Positions 36,140 through 44,422 of a DNA stretch of 49,396 bases are shown here, one piece after another (within the stretch, counting starts at the first letter, position 1; every line of letters starts with the position of its first letter). Made by a program: the position numbers and the translations under genes. Origin of the DNA: Deinococcus marmoris DSM 12784 (GTDB lineage Bacteria; Deinococcota; Deinococci; Deinococcales; Deinococcaceae); assembly GCF_000701405.1 (NCBI RefSeq), contig NZ_KL370780.1, forward strand, positions 50,728 through 100,123, written 5' to 3'. The notes beneath the pieces are model-generated. The model searched no databases, had not been told where the DNA came from, and worked only from the letters and a program-made list of their open reading frames with translations.

Positions 36140-36173
36140 GATCCCGTCCCTTAACAAGAAAGACCATTGAAAT
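36140..36173. repeat. Degenerate terminal repeat of array 1
   Basis: This 34-base unit matches the array repeat at 28 positions; the six changes fall in the 5' half and middle, while the last 10 bases (CCATTGAAAT) are intact. Decayed repeats usually mark the end far from the leader, where the oldest spacers sit. Confidence 0.85.
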
Positions 36174-36485
36174 TTCATGACGGGAGCAGCTTTCCAGTCC
36201 ACTGGATGTTTCAGTCCCTTAACAGGGAAGGCCATTGAAATCAAACAAGCCGAGAAAGGAATGACCACGCGCCGGTTTCAGTCCCTTAACAGGGAAGGCC
36301 ATTGAAATAGACCGAATGTTTGCGCTGGACCAAGCCAAGATGTTTCAGTCCCTTAACAGGGAAGGCCATTGAAATTGACGCTGCTCGTCGAGCTGCTCAG
36401 AATGGCGTGTTTCAGTCCCTTAACAGGGAAGGCCATTGAAATGGCCAGCGGAACGCTGTCCGGGCCCATCGAGCTGGTTTCAGTC

Positions 36486-37971
36486 GTCTGTGATTAGCGG
36501 GTAAGGCTGATCAAGACCGCGACGGGATCCTGACCGCGCAACCGCGCGGTCTCCACTGTGGACTTGATGCGCATATACGTCTGCGCTCCGACTGCGTTCT
36601 TGCTGCACTGCGAGACCTTCCTCGCCATCACCACGGTTCGCAGGCTCCGTTCAGCCGCGTTGTTCGTCGGGGGAATGTCGGGATCCTTCAGGAACGGCCA
36701 CAACCGATCCAGCACGTACTGCTTCATGATCCCCAGCCGGAGTCGCTCGTTCGCTTTCGACTTCAGCGGTGCCCGGTTCAGCAGGGCGTTCAGGCGCAGC
36801 GTGAGTCCCTCACCCTGCTGCACGTACTCCTCCCGCGTACACCCACCCGTCGTCACGTCCCCGTGCAGTCGGATCCCATCCCGGAACACCTGTGCCACCC
36901 GCTGTCCGTACACCTCCCCGCGCCCAGGGCGGCCCTGCTCCCCAGCGGCAACTTCATCCGCGTTGCGGATCAGGTGTGCCAGGCACTTCTGCTGACGCAC
37001 CTTATTCAGGAAGCGGCTGTCGTACGTGGAGAAACGGTCACAGATCAGCACACCTGCAAAGTTCTGCCCCAGGCCTTCCCGGAGCTCCACGTTGGTGTGC
37101 TGAAGGTTGGCGCGGAACAGCACCGTATCTGTGCTGCGATACGCGCCTACCCAGGCGTTCTGGGTGCCGATCCGCCAGCCAGTGTCGTCGTGATGCACGA
37201 ACGGCGCCTGCTGAAGATCTGCCTGTAGGGCGTCCACGTGTGCAGCGAGGGGACGGCCGTCAGCAGCAAGCCGCTGTGCGGCTTGCGTGATCGCACTTTG
37301 CGTGACTTGCAGGCCGCCCAGAAGATTTATGACCCGCCCGATCCGGCGGACAGGCAGGCCCACTTCGTGGTGCAGGGTCTGAAGGGTGGCGTGCAGGACA
37401 GGGCCAAGTCGGTGGGCCGTCGCGCCCACTTGATCGGTTCTCAGAGCGGGATGATCACCACGCACCACGTGGTGACATTGGGGGCAGGCCATGACAGGCA
37501 CGTGATACTCGGTGACCTGCGTAGCGTTTTGAGGGACGAGTTCCGTGACCCAGGCCTTGTCGTGACGGGTGAAGATCAGCGGTCCCGTAAACCCGCAGCG
37601 AGGACAGGTGTTCGGCGTGGCAACCTGCACGGTTTCGGTGACCTGTTGCGGCGTGGGTGGAGACTTGTGCGCGAACGGGCCTTCACCAGGACGGCGTCCT
37701 GGTGGTTTGGGATCAGCGGTGCGCGTCTCCCGGCTGAAGGGTGCGGCGTACTTGCGAGCACGTCGCTCCAGCTCCTCGATGCGCTTCTTGAGGCGGGCGT
37801 TTTCAGCCTGAAGCGCTTTGTTCTGTGCGATCAATTGATCAATCTGCTCGGACTGGCGACGGATGATCTCGAAGAGATCTTTCTCAGTCACCTTCGAGCC
37901 CATGGCTCCCATCGTAACGGGAAGGGTGCCCGACTGGAAGCCGGGCACTCAGGGGGCCGCTAATCACAGAC
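36486..37971 (-). mobile_element. IS66-family insertion sequence (single-transposase type), complete
   Basis: The element is 1486 bases with perfect 15-base terminal inverted repeats GTCTGTGATTAGCGG, immediately inside the 8-base duplication. It contains one gene, a TnpC-type transposase on the - strand, without tnpA/tnpB; this matches the single-gene branch (ISBst12-like) of IS66. Intact ends, an intact transposase and identical target duplications indicate a recent insertion. It leaves four good spacers plus the degenerate end on one side and 27 on the other, so it probably cuts CRISPR transcription in two. Confidence 0.93.
36494..37948 (-). CDS. IS66-family transposase (TnpC type)
   Basis: The 484-residue product shows the family layout in order. 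A Leu-rich coiled coil lies at residues 20-62 (EIIRRQSEQIDQLIAQNKAL). A Zn-binding pair CPRC/CPQC is at 115-118 and 155-158. The DDE core has HHDDTGWRI (about 253-260), LICDRFSTYD (D304) and PPTNNAAERSLRTVVM carrying the catalytic Glu. Then comes QCSKNAVGAQTYMRIKSTVET. The likely true start is the ATG at 37903 (MGSKVTEKD) or the ATG slightly upstream; the coordinates given are the maximal frame. No frameshift or stop is visible, so it should be active. The gene fills nearly the whole element. Confidence 0.93.
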   Translation of the reverse strand: MPGFQSGTLPVTMGAMGSKVTEKDLFEIIRRQSEQIDQLIAQNKALQAENARLKKRIEELERRARKYAAPFSRETRTADPKPPGRRPGEGPFAHKSPPTPQQVTETVQVATPNTCPRCGFTGPLIFTRHDKAWVTELVPQNATQVTEYHVPVMACPQCHHVVRGDHPALRTDQVGATAHRLGPVLHATLQTLHHEVGLPVRRIGRVINLLGGLQVTQSAITQAAQRLAADGRPLAAHVDALQADLQQAPFVHHDDTGWRIGTQNAWVGAYRSTDTVLFRANLQHTNVELREGLGQNFAGVLICDRFSTYDSRFLNKVRQQKCLAHLIRNADEVAAGEQGRPGRGEVYGQRVAQVFRDGIRLHGDVTTGGCTREEYVQQGEGLTLRLNALLNRAPLKSKANERLRLGIMKQYVLDRLWPFLKDPDIPPTNNAAERSLRTVVMARKVSQCSKNAVGAQTYMRIKSTVETARLRGQDPVAVLISLTR

Positions 37972-39840
37972 TTTCAGTCCCTTAACAGGGAAGGCCATTG
38001 AAATTCTCAAGACGCTGCGCCTCAAGCGCAGGCGTGATGTTTCAGTCCCTTAACAGGGAAGGCCATTGAAATCATCACCGAAAATCGGCGACTGAATGCC
38101 CGGGAAGTTTCAGTCCCTTAACAGGGAAGGCCATTGAAATCTGGGGTGGTCGCAGCTAAGCCACGACAGTTCTTAGTTTCAGTCCCTTAACAGGGAAGGC
38201 CATTGAAATGCTGTTGATCTTTTGTCGTTGGCCGCGCCAGTGGGTTTCAGTCCCTTAACAGGGAAGGCCATTGAAATCTGTGGAAGCGGTCATAGGCCAA
38301 AGGATTTTCCCAAGTTTCAGTCCCTTAACAGGGAAGGCCATTGAAATGCCCTGATCTGCATTTTGGACGCGCCTGATGGAGTTTCAGTCCCTTAACAGGG
38401 AAGGCCATTGAAATGGGGGAAACCATGAGACACAGGGAGACAAATGGGGTCTCAGTCCCTTAACAGGGAAGGCCATTGAAATATCCCCGGATCAGCGTGA
38501 AAGGACTCACCAAAGAGTTTCAGTCCCCTAACAGGGAAGGCCATTGAAATGCAATTGCCAAAATCGTTGCCACCTTTTCTCAGTGTTTCAGTCCCTTAAC
38601 AGGGAAGGCCATTGAAATCTCTCGGCCTGGTTGATCCCGAACACGGCACACAGGTTTCAGTCCCTTAACAGGGAAGGCCATTGAAATATCCAAAGTCCGC
38701 CCCTCCAACACCCTCACCGAGCGTTTCAGTCCCTTAACAGGGAAGGCCATTGAAATGTAGACTGGGACATGACCTTGCCGCGCCCCCTGGTTTCAGTCCC
38801 TTAACAGGGAAGGCCATTGAAATATAATGTTTGCCGTCATCTGCCTCGCCCTCGCTTGTTTCAGTCCCTTAACAGGGAAGGCCATTGAAATTACAAAGAA
38901 ACGATTTGTTCATCACGGGCGTCAAGTTTCAGTCCCTTAACAGGGAAGGCCATTGAAATCGGCGTGCTGGTGATCTGGCGCAACGAGGACGGGTTTCAGT
39001 CCCTTAACAGGGAAGGCCATTGAAATGCAAGGTGAAGCACTACAACGGACTGGCAAACGGTTTCAGTCCCTTAACAGGGAAGGCCATTGAAATTTGTGGA
39101 GACCGTCGGCCATCTGGCCATTATTCTGTTTCAGTCCCTTAACAGGGAAGGCCATTGAAATACATCCGCGGTCTCGGTGCCAACATCGGGCTGATGTTTC
39201 AGTCCCTTAACAGGGAAGGCCATTGAAATTTCTCATGGGCCGAAACGCTTACGAAAAGATCGGTTTCAGTCCCTTAACAGGGAAGGCCATTGAAATTTCT
39301 TAAACCCCAGCTTGGACCTCCTCGGTAAAGTTTCAGTCCCTTAACAGGGAAGGCCATTGAAATTCCGAACTCGGCGTCCTAAACGTGATCATCCCGTTTC
39401 AGTCCCTTAACAGGGAAGGCCATTGAAATAAAGGCTGGATGACATCTTGCCGTGGGGAACCATTCGTTTCAGTCCCTTAACAGGGAAGGCCATTGAAATT
39501 CTGGCCTCAACCCAATGGGCGATCAAGCACAAAGGTTTCAGTCCCTTAACAGGGAAGGCCATTGAAATGATGACATGAACCACATCAAGCCAGTCCGCCT
39601 GAGTTTCAGTCCCTTAACAGGGAAGGCCATTGAAATACCGAAGGATTTTCCCAAACGGGAAAAGACCATGTTTCAGTCCCTTAACAGGGAAGGCCATTGA
39701 AATCCCGGCTCACCGACGACCAGACCTTCACGCGCGGTTTCAGTCCCTTAACAGGGAAGGCCATTGAAATTTCAGGGCATCACCACCGAGATAGCCGACT
39801 TCCTGGGTTTCAGTCCCTTAACAGGGAAGGCCATTGAAAT

Positions 39841-40082
39841 AGCCCCTACTTTTTTTGTCATCCTGCACGTCGTTCGCGGAGCCGAAAATGACGGTGACCC
39901 ATGATTATTCATCCCATTCCGATTTTTGCGTGTTCCGACGCTCCAAAGATACCAGATTTTACCGTGCTGGACGGCAGTGCCGACGATGGCCCTTTTGGCG
40001 TGTTCCCAAAACAGGCTATTCACCCGCCAGCACGTATTTTTCGCCGGAAAATGTATAATTCGCAAATCGTCGGCATTTCTGT
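39841..40082 (-). promoter_or_regulatory. AT-rich flank of array 1, candidate leader
   Basis: These 242 bases between the last repeat and the csx15 stop codon are clearly richer in A/T than the rest of the window and hold no convincing gene. They contain a run of seven T next to the repeat, a TATAAT at 40054-40059 (its complement reads TATACA-like on the - strand) and a 9-bp inverted repeat, GCCGACGAT (39979-39987) with ATCGTCGGC (40066-40074). CRISPR leaders are AT-rich, carry the promoter and bind integration factors. If this is the leader, array 1 is transcribed leftwards. Confidence 0.5.
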
Positions 40083-40475
40083 CTAGACAGGTTCATCCCG
40101 GCGAGAGCGGCTGCCCTGCCGGATCTCTTGAAGGTTCACGGTTTCGCTGACATGAAACGTGCCGGGGATGCCTTCTGGGTCTGGACGAATGACGACCAGA
40201 CCTGGGAAGTAGCCGCAGCGTCCGTGCAGGTCTGCCAGCAGACACGCAGTCAGCGGCGCGAGTCCGGGGACGATCAGCAGCAGGGGGCGCGTCTGCCACT
40301 CTTCAGAGGTCAGGTCCGCGCGGTCCAGCAGGCCACGGGCCGCGTCCTTCAGGGACTGACCATCAGGCACATGGACGGGAATGCGGCGCTCCTCGGCGGG
40401 GCCGAAACGCTCGCCGAGGTCCTGCTGCTGCCGGGGCGTCAGCGGATGGGAAAAATTCAGGATCAGGGCAGTCAT
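40083..40475 (-). CDS. csx15: Csx15 family CRISPR-associated protein
   Basis: The 130-residue product matches the Csx15 pattern as I know it: ALILNFSHPLTPRQQQDLGERFG at the start, EEWQTRPLLLIVPGLAPLTACLLADLHGRCGYFPGLVVIRPDP in the middle and FHVSETVNLQEIR near the end. Csx15 is a small Rossmann-like protein found almost only with type III systems. Recent bioinformatic work on type III loci lists it among candidate ring nucleases or binders of cyclic oligoadenylate, that is, a brake on the signal. Here it would counter two Can1-like nucleases. It is the last gene of a leftward group of four and lies next to the candidate leader of array 1. Confidence 0.85.
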   Translation of the reverse strand: MTALILNFSHPLTPRQQQDLGERFGPAEERRIPVHVPDGQSLKDAARGLLDRADLTSEEWQTRPLLLIVPGLAPLTACLLADLHGRCGYFPGLVVIRPDPEGIPGTFHVSETVNLQEIRQGSRSRRDEPV

Positions 40476-40508
40476 CTTCCACTCCTTTCAGGGCGTCAGC
40501 ACCCGCGC

Positions 40509-41402
40509 TCAGCGTTCGGCGCGGAGGATTTCGAGGGCACGGTAAAAGGCTTCCCGCGCCTGGCGTTCCTGGGCAGTACTCAGGCGCATCTGGCCCGGCA
40601 GGTCACGGGCCAGGCCGTGCGGCAGGTGCGGGTTGCCGCGTCGGTCACGGGCCTGCAGCGCTTCTGGCTCCTGATCCAGCAAGTTCAGGTAAGCCTTGAA
40701 CGCCCGCTCAGCAGCATAGCGGTCGAGCCTGACGTTCAGCGCTTTTAACTGCCCACCGTAGTGCAGGCGCAGGCGCTGAAGGACGTCTTGTAGTTCGGCT
40801 TCCGGGTCCGCGTCTTCACCGGGCAGTTCGGTTTCGGCCGCCGCGAGGGCGCCGGCGTCTTCAAGAGGCAGGGCGGTCATGGCCTGTCGGCACTGCTGCT
40901 GATGGCTGGCCCGGCGGTCGTTCAGGGCGAAGGCCACGACGAAGCGCTCGAAGCTGCCGCGTTCGGGGCGATAGGCGCTGACCATCAGGGCCGCCAGCAG
41001 CGGGGAGTGCAGGACGTCGCTGGCCGCGTCCAGCACCTGCTCACGGCTGGCTGGGCGGACGTCGTCGCATGCCGGGGTGCGGTAGAGCCGGGGCAGGTCC
41101 GGGAAGTCCAGCAGTCGGGGATAGACGGCATCACGCAGGTTCTGCTGCACCGGCCGGCAGACGCGCTGGACCTGATCACGCAGAGCGGCGGGCGCGTCAC
41201 GGAATGCGGCCAGACGCAGCGTGTCGTGTGGCGTGCGGTGAGCCAGTTGCTGCACCGCCGCGTGGTAACGGGAGCCGCCCCCGGCAGCGAGGGGCAGTGG
41301 GCGCACCACGTCGTGGATGGCCGACTGCCAGCCCACGACCAGTTCGCCTGGCAGGCCACCGGGGGCCAGCAGGGGTAGGGAGCAAGAAAAGATCAGATGC
41401 AT
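40509..41402 (-). CDS. Hypothetical protein upstream of csx15
   Basis: I do not recognise this 297-residue, mostly helical protein. The N-terminus (MHLIFSCSLPLLAPGGLPGEL) is mildly hydrophobic but lacks a normal signal peptide. SAYRPERGSFERFVVAFALN near residue 145 faintly recalls region 2 of ECF sigma factors, and an acidic loop (ELPGEDADPEAELQ) precedes further charged helices. The similarity is too weak to call. It lies 33 bases upstream of csx15 on the same strand and so is probably co-transcribed with it. The spacing to the membrane protein gene upstream is 109 bases. Confidence 0.65.
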   Translation of the reverse strand: MHLIFSCSLPLLAPGGLPGELVVGWQSAIHDVVRPLPLAAGGGSRYHAAVQQLAHRTPHDTLRLAAFRDAPAALRDQVQRVCRPVQQNLRDAVYPRLLDFPDLPRLYRTPACDDVRPASREQVLDAASDVLHSPLLAALMVSAYRPERGSFERFVVAFALNDRRASHQQQCRQAMTALPLEDAGALAAAETELPGEDADPEAELQDVLQRLRLHYGGQLKALNVRLDRYAAERAFKAYLNLLDQEPEALQARDRRGNPHLPHGLARDLPGQMRLSTAQERQAREAFYRALEILRAER

Positions 41403-41511
41403 CGCGCAGTGCGCGGGGACTTCTCGGGTCCGTCAGCCTACGGTGGGGCCACAGCAATGTCGATAGGCCGTCTGGCTGAGCGTGCGGTCTTCTACCCGGC
41501 TGCCCTGCTCT

Positions 41512-42159
41512 TTACGGCCCTGACGCGGAACGTGGGACGAGGTCCGTCAACGCGGCCTGACGCAGCTCGGCGACGCGGACGATGTTCAGACTGGCCCAGC
41601 CAGACCTGGGCCACAGACTGGCCGTGACCGCCAGCGCGAGTGTCAGGATCAGCACTGGGACACCCACCCCCAGGGGGCCGGGGCCTGGCAAGGGACGCGC
41701 CGCACGGAGAGGAGACGCCCCCAGGTTCAGCCGGAGGTAGATGAACGCGATGGGCCTGAGACTCCACAGGGCCACCAGTGGCAAGGCCAGGGCGGTCAAC
41801 CCGGCACATGCCAGGATGACTGTCAGGGCCGACGCAGCGTGCGTCACGAGAATCAGCACCAGCCAGGGCTTTTGGGAGGGCAGCGTGAAAAGAGTGGAAA
41901 CCAGGCTCCACGCGCCCCAGACGGCGGCCCCGGCCAGCACCGGCAGGAGCAGGGCAGCGGCGCTCAGGCCATGCGCCATCAGAAACGAGGAGGGCCGTCC
42001 GCCCGAGTGCAGGACCTGCCACGCGAGGAACGCGGGCCACAGCCAGGCGGCGAGGCCCAGCGTTCCCACGCCCAGCGCGGCGGCCGTCCGCCGGTGTCCC
42101 GCAACCAGTGCAGACGCCGCCAGCAGGCCCGGTGTCAGCAGGAATGCCAGCAGCGTCAT
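41512..42159 (-). CDS. Multi-span membrane protein in the type III locus
   Basis: The 215-residue product has five to six hydrophobic spans: LLAFLLTPGLLAASALVAG (2-20), AAALGVGTLGLAAWLWPAFLAW, LSAAALLLPVLAGAAVWGAW, LVLILVTHAASALTVILACAGLTALALPLVALW (probably two) and VGVPVLILTLALAVTASL. Loops are short and slightly basic. No family is recognised. It overlaps the 165-residue gene upstream by four bases, so the pair is co-translated. Membrane proteins occur as ancillary effectors in some type III loci, where cyclic-nucleotide signals act on the envelope, but no CARF or SAVED domain is visible here. Confidence 0.72.
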   Translation of the reverse strand: MTLLAFLLTPGLLAASALVAGHRRTAAALGVGTLGLAAWLWPAFLAWQVLHSGGRPSSFLMAHGLSAAALLLPVLAGAAVWGAWSLVSTLFTLPSQKPWLVLILVTHAASALTVILACAGLTALALPLVALWSLRPIAFIYLRLNLGASPLRAARPLPGPGPLGVGVPVLILTLALAVTASLWPRSGWASLNIVRVAELRQAALTDLVPRSASGP

Positions 42160-42653
42160 AGCGCTTCCGCCAGCGCCAGCACGTCAGCTTGGCCGCCGCC
42201 CACCTGCCAGACCCCTTCGGCCCAGCGCGGCGCGGCGCCGCTGCCTGGCAGCCACCAGAGGACCGTCATGCCCCGGGCGCTCGCCACCGCCTGGTCCGTG
42301 ACCAGAAATGCCCTGCCGTCCGGGCGGGTCAGGACCGGGCGTCCTTCGCTGAACCCGGCCTGCCAGCCGGCAGGAACAGTCCAGGCTGATGTGCTGGCGG
42401 ATCTGGCCTGGGCCTGAGCCGGTATGAAGCGCGCCGGTGCCGGGCGGATATGCGGCGCTGACATCGTCACTGCCGCGTGTCCGGCACTCAGCGCGGCCAG
42501 CACACCGCAGACCCACAGCGCCGGGCTGGAAAGCGGCCCAGGTGTTCCTGCGGCCAGCGCCGCCAGCCCGCCGTACAGCAGCCCGGAGGCCAGCAGACGG
42601 GTGGGCAGTCCCCCGGAAGTGGGGCCGCTGAAGGACAGGTCAGATGCGGTCAT
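42156..42653 (-). CDS. Hypothetical protein with two hydrophobic segments
   Basis: I choose the ATG at 42653 (MTASDLSFSGPTSGG), because an upstream extension would run into the divergent promoter region. The 165-residue product has a hydrophobic hairpin (LLASGLLYGGLAALAAG and LWVCGVLAALSAGHAAV). It is followed by a soluble domain with VLTRPDGRAFLVTDQAVASARGMTVLWWLPG, a strand-loop-strand pattern. This faintly resembles the core of nuclease-related domains, without a convincing catalytic set. It is coupled to the downstream membrane protein gene and stands back to back with the reverse transcriptase gene. Confidence 0.6.
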   Translation of the reverse strand: MTASDLSFSGPTSGGLPTRLLASGLLYGGLAALAAGTPGPLSSPALWVCGVLAALSAGHAAVTMSAPHIRPAPARFIPAQAQARSASTSAWTVPAGWQAGFSEGRPVLTRPDGRAFLVTDQAVASARGMTVLWWLPGSGAAPRWAEGVWQVGGGQADVLALAEAL

Positions 42654-42766
42654 GCCCCTAGGCGGCCCCACCTCCCAAAGTGAAGCACGATATGGGACCA
42701 GGGCCGTCTCACTGGTGGTTTTTCTGGATTCCCCCTTCGCTTTCGGTAACCCTGTCACCTAGGGGT
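42654..42766. promoter_or_regulatory. Divergent promoter region between the csx15 group and RT-cas1
   Basis: About 113 bases separate the start of the leftward group from the chosen start of the reverse transcriptase gene, so both transcripts should begin here. I see no clear -10/-35 pair. The RT frame is open through the region, so a longer RT from the GTG at 42680 cannot be excluded. Confidence 0.4.
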
Positions 42767-44422
42767 GTGACCGCGACGATTCCCCACCCCGAACAGTTTC
42801 CGGCGCTCTGCCTCGCGCAGGTGGCGACGTTGCCGCGTCTGCGCGAATCGTGGCAGGCGACGCGCTGGCGTGATCCCCGGCCTGGACCGGACGGTGAAAC
42901 CGCGCCGCTGTTCGCCCTGACGGCTGAGGCCCGCCTGCAAGCGCTGCACGGCGATCTTCAAAGTGGCCGTTACCGCCCGCGCCCCGCGTGGCGGATGTGG
43001 GTGCCGCGCGAACACGGCGCGCCCCGGGGCGTGGTGGCGCTGTCCATCACCGACCGCGTGGTGGAGGGGGCGCTGCTGCGTGGCCTGCGTCCCCGGCTCG
43101 ACGGGCAGCTCACGGACGCGGCCTTCGCGTACCGGCAGGGCCTCGGCGCCTTGCAGGCCGCGCAGCACCTGCTGGACTCCAGCGCTGGCGGCTGGGCGCT
43201 GCGCGGGGACGTGGCCGGATGTTTCGACTCCATTCCCCACGCGCCGCTGCTCGCGTCTCTGGCCGGGGAAATCGACGGGCCGCTGGCGGCGCTGCTCGGC
43301 ACGGTCCTGGCCCGCCCGGTCACGGACCGCAGCGGTACCCACCGCGTCCAGGTTGGTCTGTGTCAGGGCAGCCTGCTGGCCCCCACGCTGTGCAACTGGT
43401 ATCTCAACCCCTTCGACCGTCAGCTCGCGCACGCAGGATTACAGGTGATCCGGTACGCGGACGATTTCGTCGTCCTGGCCCCCTCGCCCGAGGAAGCCGG
43501 ACGCGCGGCCACTCTGGCCGGGACGACGCTTGGTCACCTCGGTCTGCGCCTGAACCCCACCAAGACCCGGATCGTTTCCTGCACCGAGGGCTTTGACTTT
43601 CTGGGCTTCCGCTTCCAGGCGGGCGACGTGCGCGTCGCTCCCGTGCGCCTTGCACAGTTCCGGCAGGAACTCACGCACCTGCTGGACACGCCTCAGGTGC
43701 CCGAGTCCCAGCTGCGCGCCGCCAACGACCTGGTCCGGGGCTGGCAGGCGTATTACCGGCTGGGCAGTGTCTACACCGATCTCCAGGCCCTCGACGCTTG
43801 GGCCGCCCAGACTTTTCCGCAACTTCAGGGCCGACTGGCACGTTTTGCGCCCGTCCCGCGCGCGCGGGGCAGCGTGTACCGTCTCGCGCCGCAGGTCCGC
43901 CAGCGGCAGACCCGGCGCGGGCCGGACCAGGACCTCCACAAGGTCCTGAGGGACGCCGCCCTGCATGACCTGCAGTGCCTGTTGCCGTCGCGGCCCCATC
44001 CGGCCTTTCAGGCGGCGGCCCAGATCGCCGCGCGCGAAACGGCGGGGCTGCTGCCGACAGGCTCTGCCGCCGTCGCCCTGCAAGCCGCGTACCACACGGT
44101 TCACGGAAGTCTGGTCTGGGCGCAGCGCGAGGAAGCTGCCGCCCTGCTGGGCCGTGACGCCCGCGAGGCGCTCCAGGCCGCAGGTTTGCCGCGCGCCGCC
44201 CTGATCTGCGCCGCCGACCTGCTGGCGCAGCTGTTCACGCCTGCCTGCTGCGACACCCTGCCCACGGCAGATTTCCGCCCCGTGCCTTTGCGCTGGGCCG
44301 CGCATCTCGATGCGCCACGGGCCGGCATCCTGAGTCTGCGGGTTGCCCTGCACCGGGAAGCGCACGCCCTGGCCCGCACCCTGCTCGGCGGCGCGCCGTA
44401 CCATCCTGGCCGGCGCCTGTGA
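42767..44422 (+). CDS. CRISPR-associated reverse transcriptase (group II intron-like), separate from Cas1
   Basis: The product is 551 residues from the GTG at 42767 (start uncertain). The polymerase motifs are intact: RGDVAGCFDSI (motif A, catalytic Asp near 148), GLCQGSLLAPTLCNWYL (motif B), IRYADDFVVLAP (motif C, YADD at 230-233), then LGLRLNPTKTRIV and FDFLGFRFQ. VRGWQAYYRLGSV near residue 325 is the maturase/thumb-like segment. This is the lineage found next to type III cas1, where it lets spacers be taken from RNA. Such RTs are often fused to Cas1; here RT is a separate gene whose stop overlaps the cas1 start. About 150 residues after the thumb (to PYHPGRRL) form an extra helical domain I cannot name. 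No intron RNA or HNH domain is seen. Confidence 0.9.
   Translation: MTATIPHPEQFPALCLAQVATLPRLRESWQATRWRDPRPGPDGETAPLFALTAEARLQALHGDLQSGRYRPRPAWRMWVPREHGAPRGVVALSITDRVVEGALLRGLRPRLDGQLTDAAFAYRQGLGALQAAQHLLDSSAGGWALRGDVAGCFDSIPHAPLLASLAGEIDGPLAALLGTVLARPVTDRSGTHRVQVGLCQGSLLAPTLCNWYLNPFDRQLAHAGLQVIRYADDFVVLAPSPEEAGRAATLAGTTLGHLGLRLNPTKTRIVSCTEGFDFLGFRFQAGDVRVAPVRLAQFRQELTHLLDTPQVPESQLRAANDLVRGWQAYYRLGSVYTDLQALDAWAAQTFPQLQGRLARFAPVPRARGSVYRLAPQVRQRQTRRGPDQDLHKVLRDAALHDLQCLLPSRPHPAFQAAAQIAARETAGLLPTGSAAVALQAAYHTVHGSLVWAQREEAAALLGRDAREALQAAGLPRAALICAADLLAQLFTPACCDTLPTADFRPVPLRWAAHLDAPRAGILSLRVALHREAHALARTLLGGAPYHPGRRL

Larger units (their letters stand above)
36478..37979. repeat. 8-bp target-site duplication TTTCAGTC flanking the IS66-type element
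   Basis: TTTCAGTC at 36478-36485 and at 37972-37979 borders the element exactly. It is the second to ninth base of a CRISPR repeat, so the element entered a repeat and duplicated 8 bases, the length known for the IS66 family. Confidence 0.95.
36140..39840. CRISPR. CRISPR array 1: 32 spacers, interrupted by an IS66-type element
   Basis: The repeat is 34 bases: on the + strand it begins GTTTCAGTCCC and ends AGGCCATTGAAAT, with an internal TCCCT-TAAC-AGGGA stem-loop. There are 32 good repeats plus one degenerate copy at the left end, and spacers are 32-36 bases. The fifth good repeat is split by an insertion sequence (36486-37971). Two repeats carry point variants (38449-38482, GTCTCAG; 38517-38550, CCCCTAAC). 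Orientation is uncertain. The 3' ATTGAAAT on the + strand resembles the usual type III handle. The degenerate repeat on the left and the AT-rich flank on the right instead suggest leftward transcription, which would give an ACUGAAAC handle. Confidence 0.98.

Noticed and set aside
39855..40086. Short open frames in the AT-rich flank of array 1
   Set aside because: They are short, overlap each other in several frames and lack an RBS; the region fits a leader better.
42767..44422. A mobile group II intron
   Set aside because: There is no intron RNA domain V-like structure or endonuclease domain that I can see, and the gene overlaps cas1 by four bases, so it is a resident CRISPR RT.
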